DNA from: Palsa-1033 sp963735455 | GTDB lineage: Bacteria > Chloroflexota > Limnocylindria > Limnocylindrales > CSP1-4 | DNA: 64,000 nt | Direction: 5' to 3' | NCBI GenBank assembly: GCA_963735455.1 | Contig: CAVTKZ010000002.1 | Span: 1,116,001-1,180,000, forward strand | Shown: in pieces, positions 17,762 to 25,563 of the stretch | How the letters are laid out: every line of letters starts with the position of its first letter | Numbering within the stretch: position 1 is the first letter of the stretch | The notes under the pieces: generated by a model | Told to the model about the DNA's origin: nothing | What the model saw: the letters and a program-made list of their open reading frames with translations, nothing else | Database searches by the model: none | Position numbers and translations under genes: made by a program

Positions 17762-18766
17762 CTACGTGTGGTCGCCGGGCCCGCCTGATTCGACCATCGT
17801 GGTCGGGGCGTTGTGGATCGCCGGAATCTGGCCCAGGCGGCCAGCCTGGTAGTCGGCCATCGCCTGGATCACCTCTGCGCGGGTGTTCATCACGAACGGG
17901 CCCATCCAGGCGACCGGCTCGCGGATCGGCCGCCCGCCGAGGACGATCACGTCGAGGTGCGGACTGTGGCCATCCTGCTGCATCGAGGCCGCGACCGTGA
18001 CCGTGTTGCCCGGTCCGAAGACCGCCAGCTGGCCGCTCTGGATCGGGCGTGCCTCGCTGCCCACGCTGCCGTAGCCGGCCAGGACGTAGACCAGCGCGTT
18101 GTAGTCGGCCCGCCAGGGCAGGGACAGCCTGGCTCCCGGGCTGAGCGTGGCGTGGACCAGGGTCATCGGCGTGTAGGTCGAGCCGGGGCCGGCGTGGCCG
18201 GCCACGTCGCCGGCGATCACCCGGACGAGCGCCCCGCCATCGCTCGACGAGACGAGCGCGACCTCCCTGGCCCGCAGGTCCTGGTAGCGCGGCGCCGACC
18301 ACTTCTGGGCCGCGGGCAGGTTGACCCACAGCTGGAAGCCGTGGAACAGGCCACCACTCGCGACGAGCGCCTCGGGCGGCTTCTCGATGTGCAGGATGCC
18401 AGCGCCGGCGGTCATCCACTGGGTGTCGCCGTTGGTGATCACGCCGCCGCCGCCGTTCGAGTCGCTGTGCTCGAACGTACCGTCGATCATGTAGGTGACG
18501 GTCTCGAAGCCACGATGCGGGTGCCAGGGCGTGCCCTTGGGCTCACCCGGCGCGTACTCGACCTCGCCCATCTGGTCGAAGTGGACGAACGGGTCCAGCT
18601 CCGCCAGGTCCACCCCGGCAAACGCTCGGCGGACCGGGAAGCCCTCCCCTTCGAAGCCGCGCGGCGCGTTGGTGATCCCCCGCACGGCCCGCTGGCGGGC
18701 AACGACCGGATCGGGATCCGGGATCCGGGGCAGGATGCTGATGTCTTCGACGACGACGGCTGGCAT
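17762..18766 (-). CDS. Pirin family protein
   Basis: 334 residues forming the two-cupin pirin fold. The N-terminal cupin carries the metal site: PWHPHRGFETVTYM (two His), then the HSDSNGGGGVITNGDTQWMTAGAGILHIE segment with the third His and Glu. The C-terminal cupin is closed by GGRPIREPVAWMGPFVMN. Pirins are Fe(II)-binding proteins with quercetinase or regulatory roles. The start at 18766 follows a GGAG about 10 nt upstream. It is convergent with the DUF1905 gene. Confidence 0.9.
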   Translation of the reverse strand: MPAVVVEDISILPRIPDPDPVVARQRAVRGITNAPRGFEGEGFPVRRAFAGVDLAELDPFVHFDQMGEVEYAPGEPKGTPWHPHRGFETVTYMIDGTFEHSDSNGGGGVITNGDTQWMTAGAGILHIEKPPEALVASGGLFHGFQLWVNLPAAQKWSAPRYQDLRAREVALVSSSDGGALVRVIAGDVAGHAGPGSTYTPMTLVHATLSPGARLSLPWRADYNALVYVLAGYGSVGSEARPIQSGQLAVFGPGNTVTVAASMQQDGHSPHLDVIVLGGRPIREPVAWMGPFVMNTRAEVIQAMADYQAGRLGQIPAIHNAPTTMVESGGPGDHT

Positions 18767-18905
18767 GGCTGGGCGACTCCTTCGGTTGCTGGCGCGACCA
18801 TACCACGGTGGTAGTTGCACGCGCAACTAGTGTTCCCGGCGCCCGACTCGAGGGAGCGATCCGGCTACGATGCAGGTCCCACGAATCAGCCGCCCGGGAG
18901 ACCCG

Positions 18906-20567
18906 ATGAGCGCAGATGTCGACAGCCTGTCCGCCGAGTATTACGACTTCCGGCATCGGGTCTCGCCAACCGGCGCCCACATGGACGGCGACTATCGCTT
19001 CGCGGCCAGCTTCGAGGAGTACAGCCGGGCGGCCGAGGATGTCGAGATCGCGGAGAACCGGCGCTTTGCTCGCGAGGCGCTCCTGCTCGATGCCGATGGC
19101 CTGGGGCCTGAGGACCGGATCACCCGCGAGATGATGGCCTGGGATGCGACCGCCCGTGCCGACATGGCCGAGTCGCGCTTGACCGAGTTCGGCGTCAACC
19201 CGATCTCCGGCCTCCAGGCGATGCTGCCGGTTCGCTTCCCCAAGCTGTCGTTCCCGACGGTCGAGGTCGCCGACGCCCTGCCGGCCAAGCTGCATGGGGC
19301 GGGCACAGCCTTCGTGGAGCTCGCCGATCGGCTCCGGGAAGGGCTCGCGGCGGAGCGCACGCCGGCTGTCTTTGCCGTCGACCAGACCATCGTCCAGCTC
19401 GAGGCCTGGCTGGCCACGCCGATCGAGCAGGATCCCCTCCTGAACGTCTCCCTGCCGCCCGGCATCAGCGACGGGGCCGCCTTCCGCTCCCGCTTGACGA
19501 GGCTGATCGAGTCCGACGTCCGACCCGGCATCGAGCGCTACCGCGACGTGATCCGGGACGAGGTGCGGCCGAAGGCCCGCCCCGACGATCGCGCCGGCCT
19601 GACCTACCTGGCCGACGGAGCCGAGAGCTACGACCGGGCGATCCGGCTGTACACCACCCTGATCCTGCCAGCCGAGCAGATCCACGAGATCGGCCTGGCC
19701 CAGGTCGAGTCGCTCGCTGCCGAATACCGGGCCCTCGGACCGCAGGTCACGGGCTCCTCGGACCTCGACCAGATCTTCGAGTCGCTGCGCTCCGACCCAG
19801 CGCTCCACCACACCAATGCAGACGACATCGTCGCCGCGGCGCAGGCCGCCCTGGCCAAGGCCAAGGGCGCGATGACCGGCTGGTTCGGGATCCTGCCCAA
19901 GGCGGATTGCGAGGTCGAAGCGGCGACCAGCGGGGCGGTCGCCTACTACTTCTCGCCGGCCCTCGACGGCAGCCGTGGGGGCACATTCTTCATGAACACC
20001 AGCGAGCCGACCGGCTGGGGCCGCTTCCAGATCGAGTCGACTGCCTACCACGAGGGCATCCCCGGCCACCATCTCCAGCTCGCGATCGCCGGCGAGCTGA
20101 CCAACATCCCCGAGTTCCGCAAGCGGGCCTTCATCTCGGCGTTCGGCGAGGGCTGGGGCCTGTATACCGAGCGGCTGGCCGACGAGATGGGCCTGTACAC
20201 GACGCCGCTCGACCGGATGGGCATGCTCTCGGCCGATTCGATGCGGGCCTGCCGGCTGGTCGTCGACACCGGCCTCCACGCGCTCGGCTGGAGCCGGCGC
20301 GAGGCGATCGAGTACATGCTCCAGAACTCGCCGATGCGCGAGAGCCATGTGACCGCCGAGATCGACCGCTACATCGTCACTCCCGGCCAGGCCCTCAGCT
20401 ATATGCTCGGCCGGCTCGAGATCCAGCGGATCCGGGCCCAGGCCGAGGCGGCCCTCGGCGAGCGCTTCGAGATCAAGGCCTTCCACGACACGGTCCTGGG
20501 CTCGGGCAGCCTGCCCCTGGCCACGCTCGACCGGGTCGTCCGCGATTGGCTCGCCGCTTCGGCCTGA
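18906..20567 (+). CDS. DUF885 family metallopeptidase-like protein
   Basis: 553 residues from an ATG with GGGAG upstream. The C-terminal half holds the family's metal motif: AYHEGIPGHHLQ near residue 380 (HExxxH) and GEGWGLYTERL about 35 residues later, whose Glu is expected as a zinc ligand. No signal peptide is present, so it is probably cytosolic. DUF885 proteins are gluzincin-like peptidases of unknown specificity. A TACGAT box lies about 35 nt upstream of the start. Confidence 0.87.
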   Translation: MSADVDSLSAEYYDFRHRVSPTGAHMDGDYRFAASFEEYSRAAEDVEIAENRRFAREALLLDADGLGPEDRITREMMAWDATARADMAESRLTEFGVNPISGLQAMLPVRFPKLSFPTVEVADALPAKLHGAGTAFVELADRLREGLAAERTPAVFAVDQTIVQLEAWLATPIEQDPLLNVSLPPGISDGAAFRSRLTRLIESDVRPGIERYRDVIRDEVRPKARPDDRAGLTYLADGAESYDRAIRLYTTLILPAEQIHEIGLAQVESLAAEYRALGPQVTGSSDLDQIFESLRSDPALHHTNADDIVAAAQAALAKAKGAMTGWFGILPKADCEVEAATSGAVAYYFSPALDGSRGGTFFMNTSEPTGWGRFQIESTAYHEGIPGHHLQLAIAGELTNIPEFRKRAFISAFGEGWGLYTERLADEMGLYTTPLDRMGMLSADSMRACRLVVDTGLHALGWSRREAIEYMLQNSPMRESHVTAEIDRYIVTPGQALSYMLGRLEIQRIRAQAEAALGERFEIKAFHDTVLGSGSLPLATLDRVVRDWLAASA

Positions 20568-20582
20568 GCCGCCGGGCGGTCG

Positions 20583-21215
20583 CTACTCGGCGATGACCCG
20601 GCCCAGGGCCCGCGCCCGCAGGTCCGTCCACACGCCGGACCGGATGTAGACGTCGTCCCGGAACAGGTCCAGCGCCTCGTCCTCGCTCGACGCCTGGACG
20701 AGGAGGATCGCGCTGCTGAAGTCGAGGTAGCCACCGGCCTCGATCAGCTGGCCGGAACGAAGGAGCTCGCCGATGTGAGCGAGATGCTCGGGCCGCGCGG
20801 CCGGCCGCAGCCGCTCGGCGTCGGGGCCGTAGGTCGCCTCCACGACGTAGATCGTCTCGACCCGGACGCCGGCCGGGACGTCGCCGGCGAAGGCCTCGAA
20901 CGTGCCGTCCGCCGAACGCGGGATCGGCTGGACCCGGACGACCGCCGCCGGGGCGACCATCCCGTAGATGTGCGGGTAGAGCCCGGCCTGGTCGTCGAAG
21001 CGCCAGGGCGATCCGGTCGCATCCAGGTCGAGGGTCAGGACCAGGAACGACCGGGGATCGTCGCGGTAGTGGCGGTTGGCGGTCTCGACCATGGCTGCCG
21101 CCCCGTCGGTGCAATGGATGAAGCCGTCGGCCGCGAGACTGGGCGCGGCGTACGCGCTCGATGGGTCGCGCGTTGCCCAGCTCTCCGCCGGGACGAGGTG
21201 ATAGGTCGGACGCAT
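20583..21215 (-). CDS. DUF952 - YciI fusion protein
   Basis: 210 residues joining two small domains usually found alone. Residues 1-118 are DUF952 (TYHLVPAESWA, DGFIHCTDGA, LDATGSPWRFDD, LYPHIYGMVAP). Residues about 122-210 are YciI-like (IYVVEATYGPDAERLRPAAR, HLAHIGELLRSGQLIEAGGY, DEALDLFRDDVYIRSGVWTD). The YciI His-Asp pair is visible. It starts 8 nt after the stop of the TPP enzyme, so it is the last gene of the yajQ operon. The function is unknown. Confidence 0.8.
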   Translation of the reverse strand: MRPTYHLVPAESWATRDPSSAYAAPSLAADGFIHCTDGAAAMVETANRHYRDDPRSFLVLTLDLDATGSPWRFDDQAGLYPHIYGMVAPAAVVRVQPIPRSADGTFEAFAGDVPAGVRVETIYVVEATYGPDAERLRPAARPEHLAHIGELLRSGQLIEAGGYLDFSSAILLVQASSEDEALDLFRDDVYIRSGVWTDLRARALGRVIAE

Positions 21216-21222
21216 GGGCAGG

Positions 21223-23097
21223 TCAGGCGGGGTCGAGGACGCCGACGGCCCGCCAACGTCGGTCCAGGGGCAGATGGACCACGGTCGTCGTCCCGGCCGC
21301 CAGGGCGGCGACCAGGGCGGGCTCGAAGTCGGCCTCGTCGTCCACCCGCACGCCACGGACGCCGAGCGCGATCGCCGTCGCGGCGAAATCGATCGGACCG
21401 AGGTCGGTTGACTCCCCTGCCCCGGTCCCGCGCCGATCCTGGTGGACGCGGATCGTGCCATAGCGCTGATTGTCGAAGACGAGGGCGACGACACTGGCGT
21501 GCTCGCGGGCGGCTGTCTCGAGCTCGCTCATCGTCATCGCAAAGCCGCCGTCACCGGTGAGGGCCACGACCGGCCGGCCGGGATGCTCGAGCGAGGCCGC
21601 GATCGCGGCAGGCAGGCCAAAGCCCATGGCCCCCGAGGTCGGCCCGATGAACGTGCCCGGCCGGCGGAAGCGCATGCCACGACCCGCCCAGCCGGCGAAG
21701 TTGCCGGCATCGGTGGTCACCACAGTCTGCGGTGGCAGGATCCGATTGAACGTCTCGATCACCCGCCCTGGATGGACTCCGGGGCCGGTCCAGGGCTGAT
21801 CGGCAACCTCCCGGGCGCCCTCGTAGGCGGCCCGGTCGGCTTCGTTCGCGGCGCGCCGGGCGTCGTATGGCTCGGCCGCCAGGACCCCCAGCGAGACGCG
21901 CCGGCGGGCGACCCGCAGGAACGTTCGGGCGTCGGCCACCACGGGCTGGGTCGGGGCGGGCAGGCCGTGACCGGCCTCACGGGGCTCGAGGTCGACGTGG
22001 ACCCAGGCCTGATCCCGCCGGGGTACCTCGTAGCCGAACGAGGCGATCTCATTGAGCCGCGAACCGAGGACCAGGATGAGGTCGGCGGCATCGAGTCGCG
22101 GCCGGACGGTGTCGGCGGAGCCATAGCCGGTCATCCCCAGGAAGAGCCGGTGGTCGTTCGGGAAGACGTCGGGCCGGCGCCACGAGGCGATGACCGGCAC
22201 TTCGAGCAGCTCGGCCAGGCGGACCAGGTCGGCGGTGCCCCGCGAGCGGAGCACCCCGGCCCCGGCCAGGATCACCGGGCGCTGGGCCGCGGTGAGCTGC
22301 TGGAGGACCCGCCGGACGGCCAGGTCGTCGGGCTCCACCCGTTGCGGCCGGAAAGGGACGGCGTCGGCCGATGCGCCCGGCACGAGCTCGTCGAGGAGAT
22401 CCTCGGGCAGGGACAGGACGACCGGGCCCGGCCGGCCGCCGAGCGCCTGGCGAGTTGCCTCCTGCATCGTCGATTCGGCACGCTCGGCGGAGTCGATCTC
22501 GGCCGACCACTTCGCCAGCCGGCCGATCGAGCCGGCCAGGTCGCTCTCCTGGAACGCTTCGCGACCCTTCATGCCGCGGGCCACCTGGCCGATCAGGGCG
22601 AACATCGGGGTGGAATCGGCTTGGGCGGTATGGATGCCGATCGCCAGGTTGGCAGCCCCGACGGCCCGGGTGGCGAGGCAGGCCGCCGGTTTGCCGGTCA
22701 GCTGGCCGTGGGCTTCGGCCATGAACGCCGCGCCGCCTTCGTGGCGGGTCGTGACGACCCGGATCCCGGCCTCGGGCAGCGCGTCGAGGAGGCCCAGGAA
22801 GCTCTCGCCGGGAACCGTGAACGCCACTTCGACGCCGGCTGCCTTGAGGGCATCGGCGATCAGCCGCCCAACGGTCCGTGGCGCCACGGGCTCCGGCTCG
22901 TGCTCAGGTGCTGGCTCGGGCTCAGGCTCTGGTTCGGACGCCGGCTCGGGCTCAGGTGCTGACTCGGGCTCGGGGGCCGCCTCGTGCTCGGGCACCGGCG
23001 CTGACTCCGGCTCGGGCTCGGGCGACTGCGGCGGCTCGGGCGCCTCGTCCCCCGGAACCTCCGGCGCTGCTGGCTCGATCGGTTCGTCGCTCGCCAT
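21223..23097 (-). CDS. Thiamine-pyrophosphate enzyme, acetolactate-synthase-like, with Glu/Pro-rich N-terminus
   Basis: 624 residues. The core (about 75-624) has the three ThDP-enzyme domains: the catalytic Glu region TTRHEGGAAFMAEAHGQLTG, the central Rossmann domain (RPVILAGAGVLRSRGTADLV), and the ThDP/Mg motif GDGGFAMTMSELETAA ending FDNQRYG. It is most like uncharacterised ilvB-like ThDP enzymes. No regulatory subunit is adjacent, so valine synthesis is not implied. The first 75 residues are an acidic Pro-Glu repeat absent from the family. It is 8 nt after yajQ. Confidence 0.85.
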   Translation of the reverse strand: MASDEPIEPAAPEVPGDEAPEPPQSPEPEPESAPVPEHEAAPEPESAPEPEPASEPEPEPEPAPEHEPEPVAPRTVGRLIADALKAAGVEVAFTVPGESFLGLLDALPEAGIRVVTTRHEGGAAFMAEAHGQLTGKPAACLATRAVGAANLAIGIHTAQADSTPMFALIGQVARGMKGREAFQESDLAGSIGRLAKWSAEIDSAERAESTMQEATRQALGGRPGPVVLSLPEDLLDELVPGASADAVPFRPQRVEPDDLAVRRVLQQLTAAQRPVILAGAGVLRSRGTADLVRLAELLEVPVIASWRRPDVFPNDHRLFLGMTGYGSADTVRPRLDAADLILVLGSRLNEIASFGYEVPRRDQAWVHVDLEPREAGHGLPAPTQPVVADARTFLRVARRRVSLGVLAAEPYDARRAANEADRAAYEGAREVADQPWTGPGVHPGRVIETFNRILPPQTVVTTDAGNFAGWAGRGMRFRRPGTFIGPTSGAMGFGLPAAIAASLEHPGRPVVALTGDGGFAMTMSELETAAREHASVVALVFDNQRYGTIRVHQDRRGTGAGESTDLGPIDFAATAIALGVRGVRVDDEADFEPALVAALAAGTTTVVHLPLDRRWRAVGVLDPA

Positions 23098-23105
23098 GTC
23101 CGGAC

Positions 23106-23597
23106 CTAGCGGTAATTCTGGAACTGCAGCGGGACTTCGAGGTCGAGCTCACGCAGCCGGCCGATCACCCGCTGGAGGTCGTCCTTGTTCTTGCCCGAGA
23201 CCCGGATCGCATCGCCCTGGATCTGCGACTTCACCTTCGGGAACTCGTCGCGGATCATCTTGGTCAGCTTTTTGGCGACGTCGTCGGGCAGCCCGCTGCG
23301 CAGCTTGATCACCTGCTTGACCGTGCTGCCGCCGGCCGGCTCGACCTTGCCCCAGTCGAAGATCTTCAGGCTCAGGTTGCGCCGGACCGCCTTCGACTCG
23401 ATCAGGTCCTTGACCACCCTGGCCCGGAACTCGTCGTCGGTGAGGAGGACCAGCTCGGTCTTCTCCTGCTCGAGCTCGACCTTGGCGCCCTTGAAGTCGA
23501 AGCGCTGCTGGACCTCGCGTCGGACCTGGTCGAGGGCGTTCCGGAGCTCCTGCTCATCGAACTCGCTGACCACATCGAACGAGACGTCACCGGCCAT
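23106..23597 (-). CDS. yajQ: YajQ family nucleotide-binding protein
   Basis: 163 residues matching YajQ/UPF0234 end to end: FDVVSEFDEQELRNALDQVR, RFDFKGAKVELEQEKTELVL, the VKQVIKLRSGLPDDVAKKL middle, IRVSGKNKDDLQRVIGRLRE near the end, and FQNYR as the last residues. YajQ proteins bind nucleotides, and some bind cyclic di-GMP, which is of interest because a GGDEF protein is encoded about 21 kb away. TACCAT about 40 nt upstream may be its -10. It leads a three-gene operon. Confidence 0.93.
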   Translation of the reverse strand: MAGDVSFDVVSEFDEQELRNALDQVRREVQQRFDFKGAKVELEQEKTELVLLTDDEFRARVVKDLIESKAVRRNLSLKIFDWGKVEPAGGSTVKQVIKLRSGLPDDVAKKLTKMIRDEFPKVKSQIQGDAIRVSGKNKDDLQRVIGRLRELDLEVPLQFQNYR

Positions 23598-23653
23598 CCA
23601 CGCGCTCCATCACTGTCGCTGGGGGGATCGGCCGCCAATGGTACCCGCTCCGC

Positions 23654-23659
23654 TATTCT
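23654..23659 (+). promoter_or_regulatory. -10 box TATTCT, probable leaderless promoter
   Basis: TATTCT ends 6 nt before ATG 23666. No ribosome-binding sequence lies between. Confidence 0.45.
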
Positions 23660-23665
23660 CGGTGG

Positions 23666-25348
23666 ATGCGCGTCACCTTCCTGGGCCAGGCGGGGCTGTT
23701 CATCGAGACCCGCTTCGGCAGCATCCTGTGCGACCCGTGGTTCAGCCCGGCCTACTTCGGCAGCTGGTTCCCGTTCCCGGCCAATGACGGGATCGATCCG
23801 GCCCAGATCGGCAACCCGACGTTCCTGTACATCTCGCACCTCCACCACGACCACTTCGACCCCGCCTGGCTGCGCGCCCACGTCTCGAAGGACGCCACCG
23901 TCCTGCTGCCCGACTACCTGATCGATGACCTCCGCCACGAGCTCCATGCCCTGGGCTTCCGGCGCTTCGTCGAGACGGCCGACGCCGAACCGATCGAGCT
24001 GGCCGGGGGCCTGCGGGTGATGATCAACGCCCTGACCGCGCCAACGGACGGGCCGATCGGCGACTCGGCCCTGCTGGTTGACGACGGCGAGACCCGGCTG
24101 TTGAACATGAACGACTCGCGGCCGCCCGATCCGGACAAGCTCCTGGCGCTCGGCCGGGTGGACCTCCTCTTCCTGCAGTTCTCGGGCGCGATCTGGTACC
24201 CGATGGTCTACGAGTTCCCCGAGCGGGCGAAGATCACCCTGGCCCACAAGAAGCGGGTAGTCCAGCTGGCCCGCGCCCAGCGCTACATCGAGATCGTCGA
24301 TCCGGCCTTCGTCGTGCCCAGCGCCGGCCCGCCCTGCTTCCTGGACGACGACCTCTTCGAGTACAACGACCTGCGCCGCGACCCGGCCAACATCTTCCCC
24401 GACCAGGAAGTCTTCCTCGACCACCTGGCCGAGGCCGGGATCAGCAGCGGCCGGCTGATGCTGCCGGGCTCGGCAGGTGAGCTCACGCCGACCTCGTTCG
24501 ACGTCACCCACCCGGTGCCCGACAACGAGGTCCGCCGGATCTTCGACGAGCGCGAGCCGTACCTGCGCGAGTACCAGGCCCGGATCCGGCCGCTGCTCGA
24601 TGCCGAGCACGCCCGCTGGGCCCGCGGCGGGGCACCGATGCCGGAGCCGGATGAGCCCGAAGTGGAGGCGCTCGACCTCGTGGCCGAGCTGAAGGCCTGG
24701 TTCGAGCCGCTGATGGGCTTCGGCGAGCTGACCTGCAGCGGGATCGGAGCGCCGGTCCTGCTCGACCTGCGCGGACCGCAGGGCCTGGCGGTCATCCCCG
24801 CGGGCCAGCCGCCGGGGATCATTCTCGACTTCGTCGACCAGCTCGTCCGGCCCTGGGACGGCGTCGAGACGCCCCGCTACATCTTCCGGATCGACCGGCC
24901 CCTGATCGAGGTCCTGGTCCGCGAGCACGAGGTCGACTGGGTCAACTCGCTCTTCCTGTCGATGCGCTTCCGGGCGGCACGCAAGGGGCCCTACAACGAA
25001 TACGTCTACACCTGGTTCAAATGCCTCGACCTCGAGCGGCTCCAGTACGCCGAGGGCTTCTACGCCGAAAAGGCCAAGGCCGAGGGCTCGTTCGTGCTCG
25101 ACGGCTGGGAGATCCAGCGCCGCTGCCCGCACATGAAGGCCGACCTGACCCGCTTCGCCACGATCGAGGAGGGCGTCCTGACCTGCTCGCTCCACGGCTG
25201 GCAATACGAGCTGGCCACGGGCCGGTGCCTGACCTCCGAGGGCCACGAGATCACCGCCCGCCTGCTCAGCCCCGAAGAGCTCCTGGCCCTGGAAGCCGCC
25301 GCGGCCAGCGGCGGGGCGACCGTCGCCGCGGCGATGGCCGCCGACTAG
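23666..25348 (+). CDS. Metallo-beta-lactamase-fold hydrolase with C-terminal Rieske [2Fe-2S] domain
   Basis: 560 residues. The N-terminal UlaG/CMAH-like metallo-beta-lactamase fold has YISHLHHDHFD (H58, H60, D62, H63 as metal ligands). A middle region of about 200 residues (LRRDPANIFPDQEVFLDHLA, then a helical segment) leads to a C-terminal Rieske domain with C477-x-H479 and C497-x2-H500 (CPHMKADL ... CSLHGWQYEL). The order is reversed relative to CMP-Neu5Ac hydroxylase, where the Rieske domain is N-terminal. An oxidoreductase or hydroxylase role is inferred. The substrate is unknown. Confidence 0.85.
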   Translation: MRVTFLGQAGLFIETRFGSILCDPWFSPAYFGSWFPFPANDGIDPAQIGNPTFLYISHLHHDHFDPAWLRAHVSKDATVLLPDYLIDDLRHELHALGFRRFVETADAEPIELAGGLRVMINALTAPTDGPIGDSALLVDDGETRLLNMNDSRPPDPDKLLALGRVDLLFLQFSGAIWYPMVYEFPERAKITLAHKKRVVQLARAQRYIEIVDPAFVVPSAGPPCFLDDDLFEYNDLRRDPANIFPDQEVFLDHLAEAGISSGRLMLPGSAGELTPTSFDVTHPVPDNEVRRIFDEREPYLREYQARIRPLLDAEHARWARGGAPMPEPDEPEVEALDLVAELKAWFEPLMGFGELTCSGIGAPVLLDLRGPQGLAVIPAGQPPGIILDFVDQLVRPWDGVETPRYIFRIDRPLIEVLVREHEVDWVNSLFLSMRFRAARKGPYNEYVYTWFKCLDLERLQYAEGFYAEKAKAEGSFVLDGWEIQRRCPHMKADLTRFATIEEGVLTCSLHGWQYELATGRCLTSEGHEITARLLSPEELLALEAAAASGGATVAAAMAAD

Positions 25349-25415
25349 CCCGCTCCGGACCCAGGGCTACCCCAAGGGCATGGGCTCGAGCGGCGGTTAG
25401 GTAGCTCGACCAAGC

Positions 25416-25444
25416 GAAAACTGGCGAATATCAGCCCCAGTAGT
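25416..25444 (+). repeat. Dispersed repeat end (GAAAACTGGCGAATATCAGC...)
   Basis: The 28-29 nt here match, with one mismatch in the C-tract, a segment at 38471-38499 (reverse orientation). The inner 20 nt also match 38321-38340. No inverted partner was found nearby, so this may be a solo end of the element seen at 38.3 kb. Confidence 0.65.
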
Positions 25445-25458
25445 CTTGGGCGCGATCC

Positions 25459-25475
25459 GACCCGGAATCCGGGTC
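25459..25475. terminator. Palindrome between convergent genes
   Basis: GACCCGGAATCCGGGTC is a near-perfect 17-nt palindrome between the stops of the MBL-Rieske gene (plus) and the murC-like gene (minus). No T-run follows on either strand, so a terminator role is tentative. Confidence 0.35.
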
Positions 25476-25563
25476 CGAATCAGTCTCGTCCGAGGACCTC
25501 GAGGGCTCCATCTGCTAGTTCGAAGACGATCGACATCCTGCGACTCTCCCTACCGTTCGATGA

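Noticed and set aside
21223..23097. Acetolactate synthase for branched-chain amino acids
   Set aside because: No small regulatory subunit or ilv neighbours, and the context with yajQ suggests another role.
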